DNA of 64,000 nt from Algoriphagus marinus (GTDB taxonomy: Bacteria > Bacteroidota > Bacteroidia > Cytophagales > Cyclobacteriaceae). Below are positions 55,616-64,000 of this stretch, piece after piece. The stretch spans positions 248,001 through 312,000 of the forward strand of contig NZ_MSPQ01000002.1 of NCBI RefSeq assembly GCF_001936475.1, in the 5' to 3' direction. Position numbers and translations under genes: made by a program. Position 1 is the first letter of the stretch. Every line of letters starts with the position of its first letter. Below the pieces are notes generated by a model, which saw only the letters and a program-made list of their open reading frames with translations, was not told where the DNA came from and did not search any database.

Positions 55616-56105
55616 TGGTTCTACCCTGACTTTAATGAAAAAGCCAAATGGGTTTTAGACTAAAACTCTAAAGTATAAAGAGGGAATAGCTATTTTACTA
55701 AAGCGAAGTTTTGCATTCCGAGCTCATATAGCCAACTTCTAAAAGTTTATCTTTGTCACTTTTTGACGGCCAAAAAGTAACCAAAAAACCCCGAGCCTCA
55801 GTCTTTTCTTTCCGCTGGCAGCGTTTTCCTTGATTTATAATGAGGTGACAGCGGAATTTTGTGCTGCCTTGCGCACCTAAAAATGACACCCTCCCAAAAC
55901 CTGGCCCAAGTCTAAAAATGCCTAATGGGCATTTTTTTTCACGACTTGTCCTCTCGTACCTCGGGAGCTAAGTCATTTTCTTAACGGCTTGCAAACCAGC
56001 CCAAAACCGAAAATCCAGAAAGGCTCAGCCATCCGGACACAATCCTCCGCTGATGGTTATCATAAAACAATAATTTTTCAATACTATTAAATTCGTGGTA
56101 AAACC
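55616..56105 (+). repeat. Dispersed intergenic repeat, copy 2
   Basis: The counterpart of 20184-20631 in the same orientation. It matches at 55616-55644 and from 55754 (CACTTTTTGACGGCCAAAAA) to TTAAATTCGTGG. It carries an extra stretch of about 55 bp near 55890-55945, containing TGCCTAATGGGCATTTTTTTT, a small hairpin. Confidence 0.75.
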
Positions 56106-56207
56106 GTCATTTTTTCATTCTGGATTCTCAATATTTTTTTCTAATCCCAGAAGCCAAGAATTAATTTCACTTAGTTCCAAAACCTAATTTTTGTATTGGT
56201 TTTTCAA

Positions 56208-56326
56208 CTGTTTATGATTTGTTTTTTTAGAGAACATATGAAATACCCTCCCTGTATAATCATTGCCCTCCCGAAGCCAGTTCGGGACAAGTCGTGTGAC
56301 AACTTTTCTCATGGGTATTTCAAGTC
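56208..56326 (+). repeat. Intergenic hairpin repeat, copy E
   Basis: Begins TGTTTATGATTTGTTTTTTT. The arms are CATATGAAATACCC and GGGTATTTCAAG, with the inner imperfect palindrome CCCGAAGCCAGTTCGGG and core GTGTGACAACTTTTCTCAT. It lies 122 bp before the phosphatase start, the only copy upstream of a plus-strand gene. Confidence 0.68.
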
Positions 56327-56447
56327 TTTTTTACCAAATCGTTTCGGAATTATTAGCTTTTTGAGATTGGAATAGTTTGAAGGAATTTTGCTTGAGAAAG
56401 CGGTTTATATATTCTACTTTAATACTCTTAATCAAAATTTTACCCAA

Positions 56448-57824
56448 ATGACCACGCGCTTCTCACTAATTTTCTTTCTGGTAGCTGCATTATTTTCACT
56501 GGCTCTTTTAGCACAGGGTACCAAGACCTACAAGGAACCTAAGTTTGATTTTGACTGGAGTAATCCTACAGTTTATCCCGATCGAATCATCCTGAATATC
56601 AGCGAGGACCCAGCGCACAGTGCCAATATCACTTGGAGAACATCTACTAAAATAAAATCAGGAGTAATTGAATATACCGAAGCTTCTGCAGATCCTAGGT
56701 TCATTATGAATGCATTTAGATTGGCAGCGACCTCTACGTCATTTCAAAGTCCGGAAATAGAAGAAAACAAAGTGAAATCCATTTATCATTCGATTTCCTT
56801 AAAAAATCTAAAGCCCGCCACTACTTATGCCTACCGAGTGGGAGACAGTGAGCGCTGGAGTGAATGGTTCCAGTTTACCACCGCTTCAGAAAAAGCTGAA
56901 GAAAAATTTTCCTTCCTCTATGTCGGTGATGCCCAAAATTACATTCTTGAACTTTGGTCCCGGTTGATTCGAGAAGGATTTAAAACCGCTCCGGATGCCA
57001 AATTTTTTATTCACGCAGGCGACTTAGTCAATAACGCTCATCGGGAACAACAATGGCACGAATGGTTTACAGCAGGTGGATTTATCCATAGCATGATCCC
57101 ATCTATGCCTACCCCCGGAAATCATGAATACCAACCAAAATCACCTTCCGAGGAAGCCTCCAAATACAGAAGCCTTTCGGTACAGTGGAACCCTCAGTTT
57201 AATCTACCGGAAAATGGTCCAAAAGGACTGGAAGAAACCACCTATTTCGTAGACTATCAAGATGCACGTATCATCTCTCTAAACTCAAATGTAGAACTTG
57301 AACGTCAAGCAGAATGGTTAGACAGCCTCCTTTCCAAAACCACCAAAAAGTGGATCATCCTTACCTATCACCATCCCATGTATTCCGCTTCTTCAGGTCG
57401 TGATAATCCAAAAATCAGAGAAATCTGGAAACCTATTTTTGACAAGTATCATGTGGATCTGGCTCTACAAGGTCATGATCACAGCTATGCAAGAGGTCGA
57501 GTATCACCTGGTGAAAACCTACTTGAGGGAGTAAATCTGAGAGATCAAACAGGAACTGTCTATGTAGTATCCGTCAGCGGAGGAAAGATGTATGAGGTTG
57601 GTGGAGATTGGGACGAATTTGGTGCACAAAAAGAGCGAAGTGGTGGTAACACTCAGCTTTTTCAAGTAATCACAATTGAGGGAGACCGATTGCTTTTCGA
57701 GTCTTACACGGCAATCGGGGAGCTATATGATTCGTTTGAATTGATCAAAACCCCTAACGGACCAAATAAATTTATTGAGCTTCGTGCCAATGCAATACCG
57801 GAACGGGTAAATACTAAAAAATAA
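56448..57824 (+). CDS. Purple-acid-phosphatase-like metallophosphoesterase
   Basis: ATG 56448 starts a signal peptide (MTTRFSLIFFLVAALFSLAL), giving 458 residues; the frame extends upstream to 56388 without a better start. The N-terminal fibronectin-like domain of purple acid phosphatases (about 40-150, HSISLKNLKPATTYAYRVGD) is followed by the metallophosphatase domain: YVGDAQ, FFIHAGDLVNN, PGNHEY, LTYHHPMYS and LQGHDHSYARG. These cover the five ligand blocks. It is probably periplasmic or secreted and hydrolyses phosphate esters. The first block is YVGDAQ, without the Tyr ligand context of some plant enzymes. Confidence 0.9.
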   Translation: MTTRFSLIFFLVAALFSLALLAQGTKTYKEPKFDFDWSNPTVYPDRIILNISEDPAHSANITWRTSTKIKSGVIEYTEASADPRFIMNAFRLAATSTSFQSPEIEENKVKSIYHSISLKNLKPATTYAYRVGDSERWSEWFQFTTASEKAEEKFSFLYVGDAQNYILELWSRLIREGFKTAPDAKFFIHAGDLVNNAHREQQWHEWFTAGGFIHSMIPSMPTPGNHEYQPKSPSEEASKYRSLSVQWNPQFNLPENGPKGLEETTYFVDYQDARIISLNSNVELERQAEWLDSLLSKTTKKWIILTYHHPMYSASSGRDNPKIREIWKPIFDKYHVDLALQGHDHSYARGRVSPGENLLEGVNLRDQTGTVYVVSVSGGKMYEVGGDWDEFGAQKERSGGNTQLFQVITIEGDRLLFESYTAIGELYDSFELIKTPNGPNKFIELRANAIPERVNTKK

Positions 57825-57921
57825 AACTGAAAAGGAATATATGTGCTGAAATTCGATTTTTGCTTTCGCTTAGGATTTCAGTTAATTTTGATTAATTCAT
57901 TTTTACCTAACCCCAGCTAAT

Positions 57922-58467
57922 ATGTTGAAGAAAATATTAATCGGCTTTGGAGTCTTGTTCCTAGCTTTTGTTGCATTCTTTGGTTACGGAATTTTATTTC
58001 CAACAAGTCCTCCTACTACCACAAACTTCTCAGCTCAAGGGCTAGATATTTCGGTTAACTATTCCCAACCTTCCAAAAAAGGTAGAGTGATCTTCGGGGA
58101 TGAATCCTCTGGCGCTTTACAGCCTTACGGTACTTATTGGAGACTTGGAGCAAATGCTGCCACAGAAATCACATTTAGCAAGGATGTAAATTTTGCTGGA
58201 CAAGCGGTAGCTGCAGGAACTTATAGAATGTATGCTGTACCAGGACCAACATCGTTTGAGATTTCCCTAAATTCAGAATTAGACGTCTTCCTGGGTGTTC
58301 AGGAGCCTGATTATTCCAAAGATGTAGTAAAAGTGAATGTGCCAGTTTCCACCCCGTCAGCAGAAGTGGAAGTATTCACAATCAGTTTTGAGGAATCCGG
58401 CTCTGAAATACTAATGAATATCGCTTGGGACAATACTTTAGTGGCTGTTCCGATCAGCGTACAATAA
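57922..58467 (+). CDS. DUF2911 family protein
   Basis: 181 residues with one N-terminal membrane segment (4-26) and an extracytoplasmic beta domain. GRVIFGDESSGALQPYGTYWRLGANAATEI and AGTYRMYAVPG are hallmarks of DUF2911, widespread in Bacteroidota with no assigned function. The next gene begins 11 bp after its stop, suggesting an operon with the amidohydrolase. Confidence 0.88.
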   Translation: MLKKILIGFGVLFLAFVAFFGYGILFPTSPPTTTNFSAQGLDISVNYSQPSKKGRVIFGDESSGALQPYGTYWRLGANAATEITFSKDVNFAGQAVAAGTYRMYAVPGPTSFEISLNSELDVFLGVQEPDYSKDVVKVNVPVSTPSAEVEVFTISFEESGSEILMNIAWDNTLVAVPISVQ

Positions 58468-58478
58468 ATCCTAATTAA

Positions 58479-59609
58479 ATGTCTTTTTCAGCAAAAAAAT
58501 GGGTACTCCTGCCAATAGGGGTACTCATTTTTCTTGGTATTACTTATTGGATTATCGGACTGATTCAATACCGCCTCAACGTGATGGATGTGGAAGAATA
58601 TGATCCAATATCCACTTTGGTTGTACCGGAGCATCCACTTACCCGCGCCAAATTCCCTTTTATCGATGTACATAATCACCAATGGATCATGCCTATCCAA
58701 GATTTGGAAGATCTGGTAGCGGAAATGGATTCGCTGAATATGGGCGTAATGGTCAATCTGAGTGGTTTTAGAGGTAAAATCCTGGAATGGTCTTTAGATA
58801 ATGTAGCTGAAAATTACCCAGAGCGATTTGTAGTTTTTTTGAATCTCAATTTCGAAAATCTCGATGATCCAGGCTGGCCGGAAGAGCCTTTGATGATGCT
58901 TGAAGAAGGTGTGAAACAAGGTGTGAAAGGGCTAAAGGTCTACAAAGAACTAGGTCTGAATGATCAGGATAATGATGGGAATCGGATCGCCGTCAATGAC
59001 CCTCGCCTCGATCCGATCTGGGCAAAATGTGGTGAACTTAGGATTCCTGTACTGATTCATTCCGGCGAACCTCGCTCATTTTGGGAACCAAAAGACAAGT
59101 ACAACGAGCGCTGGCTAGAGCTAAAGCAGTTCCCAAGTCGCTATAGAAATCCCGAGAAGCTCCCTTCCTTTGATTCCATCATGGCAGAGCAGCATGCAGT
59201 GTTTAGAAAGCATCCCAATACAAAATTCATCAATGCCCATTTGGGCTGGTATGGAAATGATTTGAAAAAGCTCGGCGAGCTAATGGACGAATTTCCAAAT
59301 ATGTACACCGAGATTGGGGCAGTTTTGGCAGAATTGGGAAGACAACCAAAAGCTGCAAGAGCTTTTTTCATTGCCTATCAGGATCGGATTCTCTTTGGTA
59401 AAGACACTTATAAAATGGAGGAATACTACACCTATTTCAGAGTTCTTGAGACAGAAGATGAGTATTTCGATTACTACAGAAAGCGGCATGCCCACTGGAA
59501 AATGTATGGAATGGGATTACCGGATTCCGTACTTCGGAAGGTGTATTATGAAAATGCATTGAATGTCATTCCCGGAATTGATCCAAGTATTTTTCAGAAA
59601 AAGGATTGA
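58479..59609 (+). CDS. Membrane-anchored amidohydrolase (Amidohydro_2-like)
   Basis: 376 residues. An N-terminal membrane helix (about 8-30) anchors a TIM-barrel metal-dependent hydrolase. FIDVHNHQW holds the first His pair, VLIHSGEP the strand-4/5 His, INAHLGWYGNDL a further His, and ILFGKDTYK the catalytic Asp position near the end. This pattern fits the amidohydrolase_2 group (decarboxylases/lactonases). The substrate is unknown. Co-directional with DUF2911, 11 bp downstream. Confidence 0.86.
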   Translation: MSFSAKKWVLLPIGVLIFLGITYWIIGLIQYRLNVMDVEEYDPISTLVVPEHPLTRAKFPFIDVHNHQWIMPIQDLEDLVAEMDSLNMGVMVNLSGFRGKILEWSLDNVAENYPERFVVFLNLNFENLDDPGWPEEPLMMLEEGVKQGVKGLKVYKELGLNDQDNDGNRIAVNDPRLDPIWAKCGELRIPVLIHSGEPRSFWEPKDKYNERWLELKQFPSRYRNPEKLPSFDSIMAEQHAVFRKHPNTKFINAHLGWYGNDLKKLGELMDEFPNMYTEIGAVLAELGRQPKAARAFFIAYQDRILFGKDTYKMEEYYTYFRVLETEDEYFDYYRKRHAHWKMYGMGLPDSVLRKVYYENALNVIPGIDPSIFQKKD

Positions 59610-59724
59610 TTTTTTGAGTCAATAGGAAGAGTTAAACTTATTTTTTTTGGCGTCGATATAGATTGGTTCTTTGGTTTTTCGCTTTCAAAGACATAATTTA
59701 ATTCAACACAAACTCCCTGTAATC

Positions 59725-60096
59725 ATGAATCTCGGCGCATTTTCCATCTCTCTTTCGGTCAAGGACCTGAAAGTTTCCAGAACTTTCTATGAAAACTTAG
59801 GCTTCAGCAAGTTTGCCGGAGGCGAAGAAATGAATTACCTGATAATGAAAAACGGAAATGCCCTCGTCGGGCTTTTTCAGGGGATGTTTGAAGGAAATAT
59901 CTTGACCTTCAATCCAGGCTGGGATGAAAATGCACAACCTGTACAAAACTTTGACGACGTACGGGTAATCCAAAAATCCGTGAAATCCAAAGGCATCAAA
60001 CTTGAAAGCGAAGCCGATGAGTCTGGCCAAGGTCCTGCATCCTTTGTAGTGAAGGATCCAGACGGGAATATGGTGCTGATTGATCAGCATGTTTAA
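59725..60096 (+). CDS. VOC superfamily (glyoxalase-like) protein
   Basis: 123 residues from ATG 59725 (MNLGAFSISLSVKDLKVSRTFYENLGF); the frame runs upstream to 59671 without support. It has two beta-alpha-beta-beta-beta modules typical of the glyoxalase/bleomycin-resistance fold, ending FVVKDPDGNMVLIDQHV. Metal-ligand residues are not fully evident. Probably a small-molecule binding or isomerising enzyme. A terminator follows. Confidence 0.88.
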   Translation: MNLGAFSISLSVKDLKVSRTFYENLGFSKFAGGEEMNYLIMKNGNALVGLFQGMFEGNILTFNPGWDENAQPVQNFDDVRVIQKSVKSKGIKLESEADESGQGPASFVVKDPDGNMVLIDQHV

Positions 60097-60102
60097 AAAA
60101 AG

Positions 60103-60140
60103 AAAAGCCATTCTGCACAGCACTTCAGAAGGGCTTTTTT
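60103..60140 (+). terminator. Terminator of the VOC gene
   Basis: AAAAGCC(A)TTCTG pairs with CAGAA(G)GGCTTTT, followed by TTTT, starting 7 bp after the stop codon. Confidence 0.75.
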
Positions 60141-60367
60141 CATGTTCCCTTTAGCTTACCAGATCAGCACTTCATTCTCTGATCTCCTTGTATTGTCGCA
60201 GAACAGCTCGAGCCTTTCCGACAATCTGATTTTCATATCTATTGGTGTTTACCCTTCCCCTGAAGACTCTCCTTTGGGTTGATGAAAATCATATTTATTA
60301 TCATTTTGAAGTCTTATTTTTAAAAATGCTCTAGGCTGTTAATGCTTGGTTGGATTCAGGTTGATTA

Positions 60368-61030
60368 ATGATTTTTAATTCAACAATCATGGGAAATAAA
60401 ACTGAAATGGAAATCCCTCTAAAAGGTCTTAACCTGAAGGGAATTTTAAGAAAAGCTGATAATCCCCAGGGGATCATTATTTTTTGTCATGGAAGTGGAA
60501 GCAGCAGGCTTAGCAGTAGGAATAATTTCGTTGCAGACCTATTACTTGAGGCGGGGTATTCTTCACTATTATTTGATCTACTTACAGAGGAAGAAGATCT
60601 GATTTATGAAAACAGATTTAACATTGATCTTTTGACGCGACGCTTGGTTGGGGTTACTGAGTTTATTGTAAAAACAGAAGATCTGGCAAAGTTACCAATA
60701 GGATATTTTGGGGCAAGTACCGGTGCAGCTTCGGCACTATTTGCAGCTGCGGCTTTGGGTCAGAAGATAGGAGCTGTAGTCTCCAGAGGAGGAAGACCGG
60801 ATATGGCCATGCCTGTTCTAAGTAAAATAGGAGTCCCCACCCTATTAATCGTTGGAGGAGATGATCATGAAGTGATTGAATTAAATCAAAAAGCTTTTGA
60901 CGAATTGGAGTGTATTAAAAAATTAGAAATCGTTGATGGGGCAACTCACCTATTCGGAGAACCTGGAAAACTTGAGGAAGTTGCGCAATTAACGATTGAT
61001 TGGTTTGATACTTATTTACTGAAAAAATAA
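60368..61030 (+). CDS. Dienelactone-hydrolase-like alpha/beta hydrolase
   Basis: 220 residues; ATG 60368 or 60389 are both possible. IIFCHGSGSSRLSSRN is the oxyanion region. The nucleophile elbow is GASTGAAS (Ser in GxSxG). RGGRPDMA and LLIVGGDDHEVIELNQKA carry the acid, and GATHLFGEPG the final His. This group is commonly encoded next to a phosphoribosyltransferase, as here (5 bp to the next gene), but its substrate is not known. Cytoplasmic. Confidence 0.87.
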   Translation: MIFNSTIMGNKTEMEIPLKGLNLKGILRKADNPQGIIIFCHGSGSSRLSSRNNFVADLLLEAGYSSLLFDLLTEEEDLIYENRFNIDLLTRRLVGVTEFIVKTEDLAKLPIGYFGASTGAASALFAAAALGQKIGAVVSRGGRPDMAMPVLSKIGVPTLLIVGGDDHEVIELNQKAFDELECIKKLEIVDGATHLFGEPGKLEEVAQLTIDWFDTYLLKK

Positions 61031-61035
61031 CAGAG

Positions 61036-61662
61036 ATGAAGTTTAAGAACAGAGATGAAGCCGCCTTACTATTAGCCGAAAAATTAAATGGATATAAAGA
61101 CGGAAATGCTGTGGTCTTGGCCATTCCCAGAGGCGGCGTACCTCTTGGTTATGTAATCGCCAAACAGCTTGATCTACCACTAGAAATTGTGCTCTCTAAA
61201 AAAATCGGACACCCAAATCATAAAGAATATGCTATCGGGGCTGTCACACTTAAAAGTAGAATTCTCAGCGAGGCTGCCAAGGATGTGTCAAAAAATTACA
61301 TTGAATCAGAAACTGAAAAAATCCGAGAAAACCTCAGAAAGCGCCATCATGAATTTTGTGGTGATAAAAAAGAGTTAAATCTGCAAGGCAAAATCTTAAT
61401 TGTGGTAGATGATGGTATCGCTACAGGTAATACGATTTTGTCCACTGTAGAAATGCTACATGATCAAAAACCAGATAAAATAGTGATTGCTGTTCCTGTA
61501 TCTCCACCTAGTGCCATTATAAATTTACAAGCCTCCCCTTTTGTTGATGAAGTTATTTGCCTGTTCACACCCTTTGATTTTAGAGCGGTTGGACAATTCT
61601 ATGAGGATTTTGGTGAAGTAAATGATGAACAGGTTAAGCAGTTTTTGGAACTGGCGAATTGA
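61036..61662 (+). CDS. Phosphoribosyltransferase-domain protein
   Basis: 208 residues. The PRPP-binding loop is IVVDDGIATGNTI (about 126-138). LAIPRGGVPLGYVIAKQLDLPLEIVLSKKIGHP is the conserved N-terminal block of the PRTase group found beside dienelactone-hydrolase-like proteins. It is co-directional with the hydrolase gene, 5 bp apart. The acceptor base is unknown; a role in nucleotide or stress metabolism is a guess. Confidence 0.9.
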   Translation: MKFKNRDEAALLLAEKLNGYKDGNAVVLAIPRGGVPLGYVIAKQLDLPLEIVLSKKIGHPNHKEYAIGAVTLKSRILSEAAKDVSKNYIESETEKIRENLRKRHHEFCGDKKELNLQGKILIVVDDGIATGNTILSTVEMLHDQKPDKIVIAVPVSPPSAIINLQASPFVDEVICLFTPFDFRAVGQFYEDFGEVNDEQVKQFLELAN

Positions 61663-61740
61663 TTAATGAGAATTATTCAATACTATTTCCCATATCAAAG
61701 AGCCTCCAGCTTAGAATTAATAGCGTCTAGAACTTCCCGT

Positions 61741-62478
61741 TCATTGATTTTTTAAAAATTGTGCGATTTCCAAATGGAGCATATTTGCATTTTTCTTATT
61801 CCGATTCAGGGTTCTTTCAATCGAATAGGCATAGGTCAATTCCTGATTAATCAATCCATGAAATTCATCCGATTTTATTCCTTCAAGAATTCTTGGAATT
61901 TCCCTTTCATAGACCATTTCCGGGAATTGGGGATTATATGCTTTTAATGAGTTGAAATAAGTAGCATAATCACTCCTGATGTTTTCTGAATAGTTTCTGA
62001 TAAAGTCTTTATTGTTATAATAATCCACAATGTGAGTCCGGATGCTGTCGTCTAAGATTAAGCTGAGATTACCTGTACTTATCATTTCCTGATAAGTTCT
62101 GGAAGAGCCTTCGAAAGATGCTCTACTATTCACTCCGCCAAATCCCACTTCATTGATAAAACCCAGCGTATCCACTGGAATAAAATCACCGAGAATGTAC
62201 TCCTTCGCCAATTCAAGACTTTCAATTTTTCGGGTTCTATTTCTAAACCAAGTCCTTTCCAAATTGACAGAGTCATTGACAAGTTCTGCTTCTAAATTCC
62301 TTAAATATTTAAGTTCCTTAGACCTGCTTTTCGTTGCTTCATTCCAATTATTGATGTTCAGAGCAATCAATATCCCGATTACTACCAGCACAATTTCTCC
62401 GATTGCATAAATCAGGTATCGGGTAAATTTATTTTCAGCCAGCATTTTCTCACGAATTTTTCTAAAAAATTTAATCAT
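61741..62478 (-). CDS. DUF6090-like membrane-anchored protein
   Basis: 245 residues. The start IKFFRKIREKMLAENKFTRYL followed by a single membrane helix (YAIGEIVLVVIGILIALNINNW) is the pattern of the Bacteroidota family DUF6090. The remainder is a helical domain (ELKYLRNLEAELVNDSVNLER) presumably outside. Function unknown; single gene. Confidence 0.85.
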   Translation of the reverse strand: MIKFFRKIREKMLAENKFTRYLIYAIGEIVLVVIGILIALNINNWNEATKSRSKELKYLRNLEAELVNDSVNLERTWFRNRTRKIESLELAKEYILGDFIPVDTLGFINEVGFGGVNSRASFEGSSRTYQEMISTGNLSLILDDSIRTHIVDYYNNKDFIRNYSENIRSDYATYFNSLKAYNPQFPEMVYEREIPRILEGIKSDEFHGLINQELTYAYSIERTLNRNKKNANMLHLEIAQFLKNQ

Positions 62479-62568
62479 TCAAGTTCAAGTGATTACGGTT
62501 AAGAATTAGTAGAATTTGCAATTTCCAATAGATATTAGAAGGTGTTTCCATGAAGGGTATTTAAGTGT

Positions 62569-63459
62569 CTATTTTTTTCCAAACCCAGCTTTGATATACT
62601 CCACCGCTTTTAGATGAGCGGAAGTTTCTTGTGAAACTGAGCCCCAAGTCATCACATCATGACCAACTCCTTCATGCATGAAGCTTTCGGTAAGTATTCC
62701 TTCATTTTTTAATTTCAACATGAACAACTCCTCCTCAGCTCTTGAAATCTCAAATTCTCCTCGAATATTGAAAGTTGGCGGTAAATCTCCCAGATTTTTA
62801 GCCCAAAGCGGTGAACCATAGTCACTTCTCACTTGATCCTGATTATCAAAGTATAAATCCTTACAGGCTGACCAAGAAGACCCTCCCCCATCAATGGCGG
62901 CATAGACAAGTAGTTGAAAAGAGAATTTGGGGCTTTCTTTTGTATCTCTCGCCCTTAAAGTGATTGCTGCTGCAAAATACGCTCCGGCACTTTCTCCGGA
63001 AATGGCAAAGTTTGCCGTATCCAAACTAAGTTCATTAGCATGATTCCATAACCAGTCCGACACTTCATACACATCATCATGAGCAGTTGGATATTTATTT
63101 TCTGGTCCCAATCGGTAATCAATTGCAATGACGGTCACATCACCTTTCAAAGCTAAATATCTGCTTATCTCATCGTGACTGTCCAGACTTCCTGCAACCC
63201 AACATGCGCCATGCACATAGATTAAGGTAGGTTTTAAGCCTTCACTTTTTGGCCTATAGATTCGTATATCCACCTCACGACCAGGTAAAGGTATTGTCTG
63301 ATCAGAGATCAAAAGATCGAATTGCGAGGCAGCTGGTTTTATCCCCTCTACCTGTGCCCGAAATTGGTTAATACTTTCTGGTGTAGACAACCAAGCCTCC
63401 TGAGCGATTAGCATGGAAGGAATAGCTAGTAGAAAAAGGATGATTGTGACTATTTTCAT
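62569..63459 (-). CDS. Secreted esterase, alpha/beta hydrolase-3 (HSL-like) family
   Basis: 296 residues with a signal peptide (to about 20, IPSMLIAQ). HGACWVAGSLDSHDEISRYLA is the HGG(x)-like oxyanion block, here HGAC. ISGESAGAYFAAAI is the nucleophile elbow (GxSxG). GEFEISRAEEELFMLKL holds the Asp/Glu position, and HEGVGHDVMTWG the catalytic His. It probably hydrolyses short-chain esters, such as acetyl groups on sugars or small molecules. Confidence 0.87.
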   Translation of the reverse strand: MKIVTIILFLLAIPSMLIAQEAWLSTPESINQFRAQVEGIKPAASQFDLLISDQTIPLPGREVDIRIYRPKSEGLKPTLIYVHGACWVAGSLDSHDEISRYLALKGDVTVIAIDYRLGPENKYPTAHDDVYEVSDWLWNHANELSLDTANFAISGESAGAYFAAAITLRARDTKESPKFSFQLLVYAAIDGGGSSWSACKDLYFDNQDQVRSDYGSPLWAKNLGDLPPTFNIRGEFEISRAEEELFMLKLKNEGILTESFMHEGVGHDVMTWGSVSQETSAHLKAVEYIKAGFGKK

Positions 63460-63585
63460 GCGTGTTTATTTTAGGATTTAGTCCCATGTGATTTTGACCC
63501 GATTTGATCCTGTTTTTTAATTTTTCAGGGCTTTAATAATATATTTTAGAGAAATTTTATTTTAATGTACGGTTTTCTTATTTCT

Positions 63586-64000
63586 TCAAAGCCACTTTTT
63601 CCTTCTGAAATAAATCAGCATCGAAAATGCAACTACTAGCATCACTCCCCACATGATATAATAACTATATTGATAATGGAGCTTGGGGACGTTGTTAAAA
63701 TTGGTTCCATAGATTCCCGCAATAAAGGTCAAGGGAATAAAAACTACGGAAAAGACCGTCAGAAATTTCATGATATCATTGAGCTTGCTGCTAATGGTAA
63801 CATGGTAAATATTCAACTGATCGGATAAAATCTCCCGGTAACTATCCGAGGAATCACTGGCCTGACTGATATTATCCTGAAGCTCCTTGAAGTGAACATA
63901 GGTGCTTTCGGTGATCAGTTCAGACTCCATTTTAGCCAGGGAAAAAATCATTTCTTTCGCAGGTTTGATGTTTCTCCGAATGAAATTTAATTCGCGCTTA
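63586..64000 (-). CDS. CorA-like Mg2+/Co2+ transporter, C-terminal part (cut by window edge)
   Basis: Reading minus strand, the frame is open to the window edge (KRELNFIRRNIKPAKEMIFS... upstream of the internal Met). Visible are the long stalk helix (ISSKLNDIMKFLTVFSVVFIPLTFIAGIYG), the pore-loop motif and the second membrane helix (YIMWGVMLVVAFSMLIYF), ending in the basic RRKKW tail typical of CorA. The pore motif reads GTN where CorA usually has GMN. CorA forms a pentameric channel for Mg2+. The start lies beyond 64000. Confidence 0.88.
   Translation of the reverse strand, partial: KRELNFIRRNIKPAKEMIFSLAKMESELITESTYVHFKELQDNISQASDSSDSYREILSDQLNIYHVTISSKLNDIMKFLTVFSVVFIPLTFIAGIYGTNFNNVPKLHYQYSYYIMWGVMLVVAFSMLIYFRRKKWL

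Noticed and set aside
1-64000. CRISPR array
   Set aside because: No regularly spaced direct repeats of 25-40 bp with unique spacers were seen; repeats present are hairpins or tandem 7-mers.

Overview
The window reads as chromosomal DNA of a marine- or soil-type member of the Bacteroidota. A Cyclobacteriaceae/Algoriphagus-like organism is my inference. The signs are a SusC/SusD pair, a giant hybrid two-component regulator (HTCS), families largely confined to this phylum (DUF2911, DUF6090-like, DUF6266-like), Bacteroidota-style lipoproteins and little use of Shine-Dalgarno sequences. No rRNA, CRISPR array or transposase was seen.

Layout. 1-3361: a truncated TlpA-like lipoprotein, then an overlapping mltG - thioesterase - yihY/brkB run. 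3416-19809: a polysaccharide utilization locus (PUL) on the minus strand: HTCS, SusC, SusD, sulfatase, beta-helix protein, GH43-like protein, two more sulfatases. Three formylglycine sulfatases point to a sulfated glycan. A paired 21-bp-spaced ATCATTCA motif lies upstream of both susC and the HTCS gene and is a likely operator. 20184-20631: a dispersed repeat. 20758-23300: a DUF885 lipoprotein, then tRNA-Ser(UGA) surrounded by tRNA debris and a string of terminators.

23302-44617: an accessory, defence-rich block. It starts with a two-gene unit encoding a short FtsZ-like GTPase-fold protein with a Tat-like leader and an unrecognised 320-residue partner. Divergent from it is a WYL regulator - UDG-like protein - Mrr-like nuclease run. 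Next comes a six-gene overlapping operon, hsdM-hsdS-DUF262/DUF1524-DUF262-hsdR-YgjP-like protease. Then come wrecked nuclease genes (SNase-like, HEPN-like), a reverse transcriptase of the unknown/defence groups, a divergent WYL-like protein with duplicated beta modules, and two small hypothetical genes.

45110-54634: a DUF6266-like protein, an outer-membrane barrel, and a compact gene set for (probably beta-1,3-) glucan use: GPH symporter, two lipoprotein glycoside hydrolases (one GH17-like) and a large GH94/GH149-type phosphorylase. 54894-64000: small proteins, a second copy of the dispersed repeat, a purple-acid-phosphatase-like enzyme, DUF2911, amidohydrolase, VOC protein, a hydrolase/phosphoribosyltransferase pair, a DUF6090-like protein, an esterase and a truncated CorA.

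A family of five hairpin repeats, all in the same orientation, sits exactly in the gene-gene gaps of both glycan loci and before the phosphatase.
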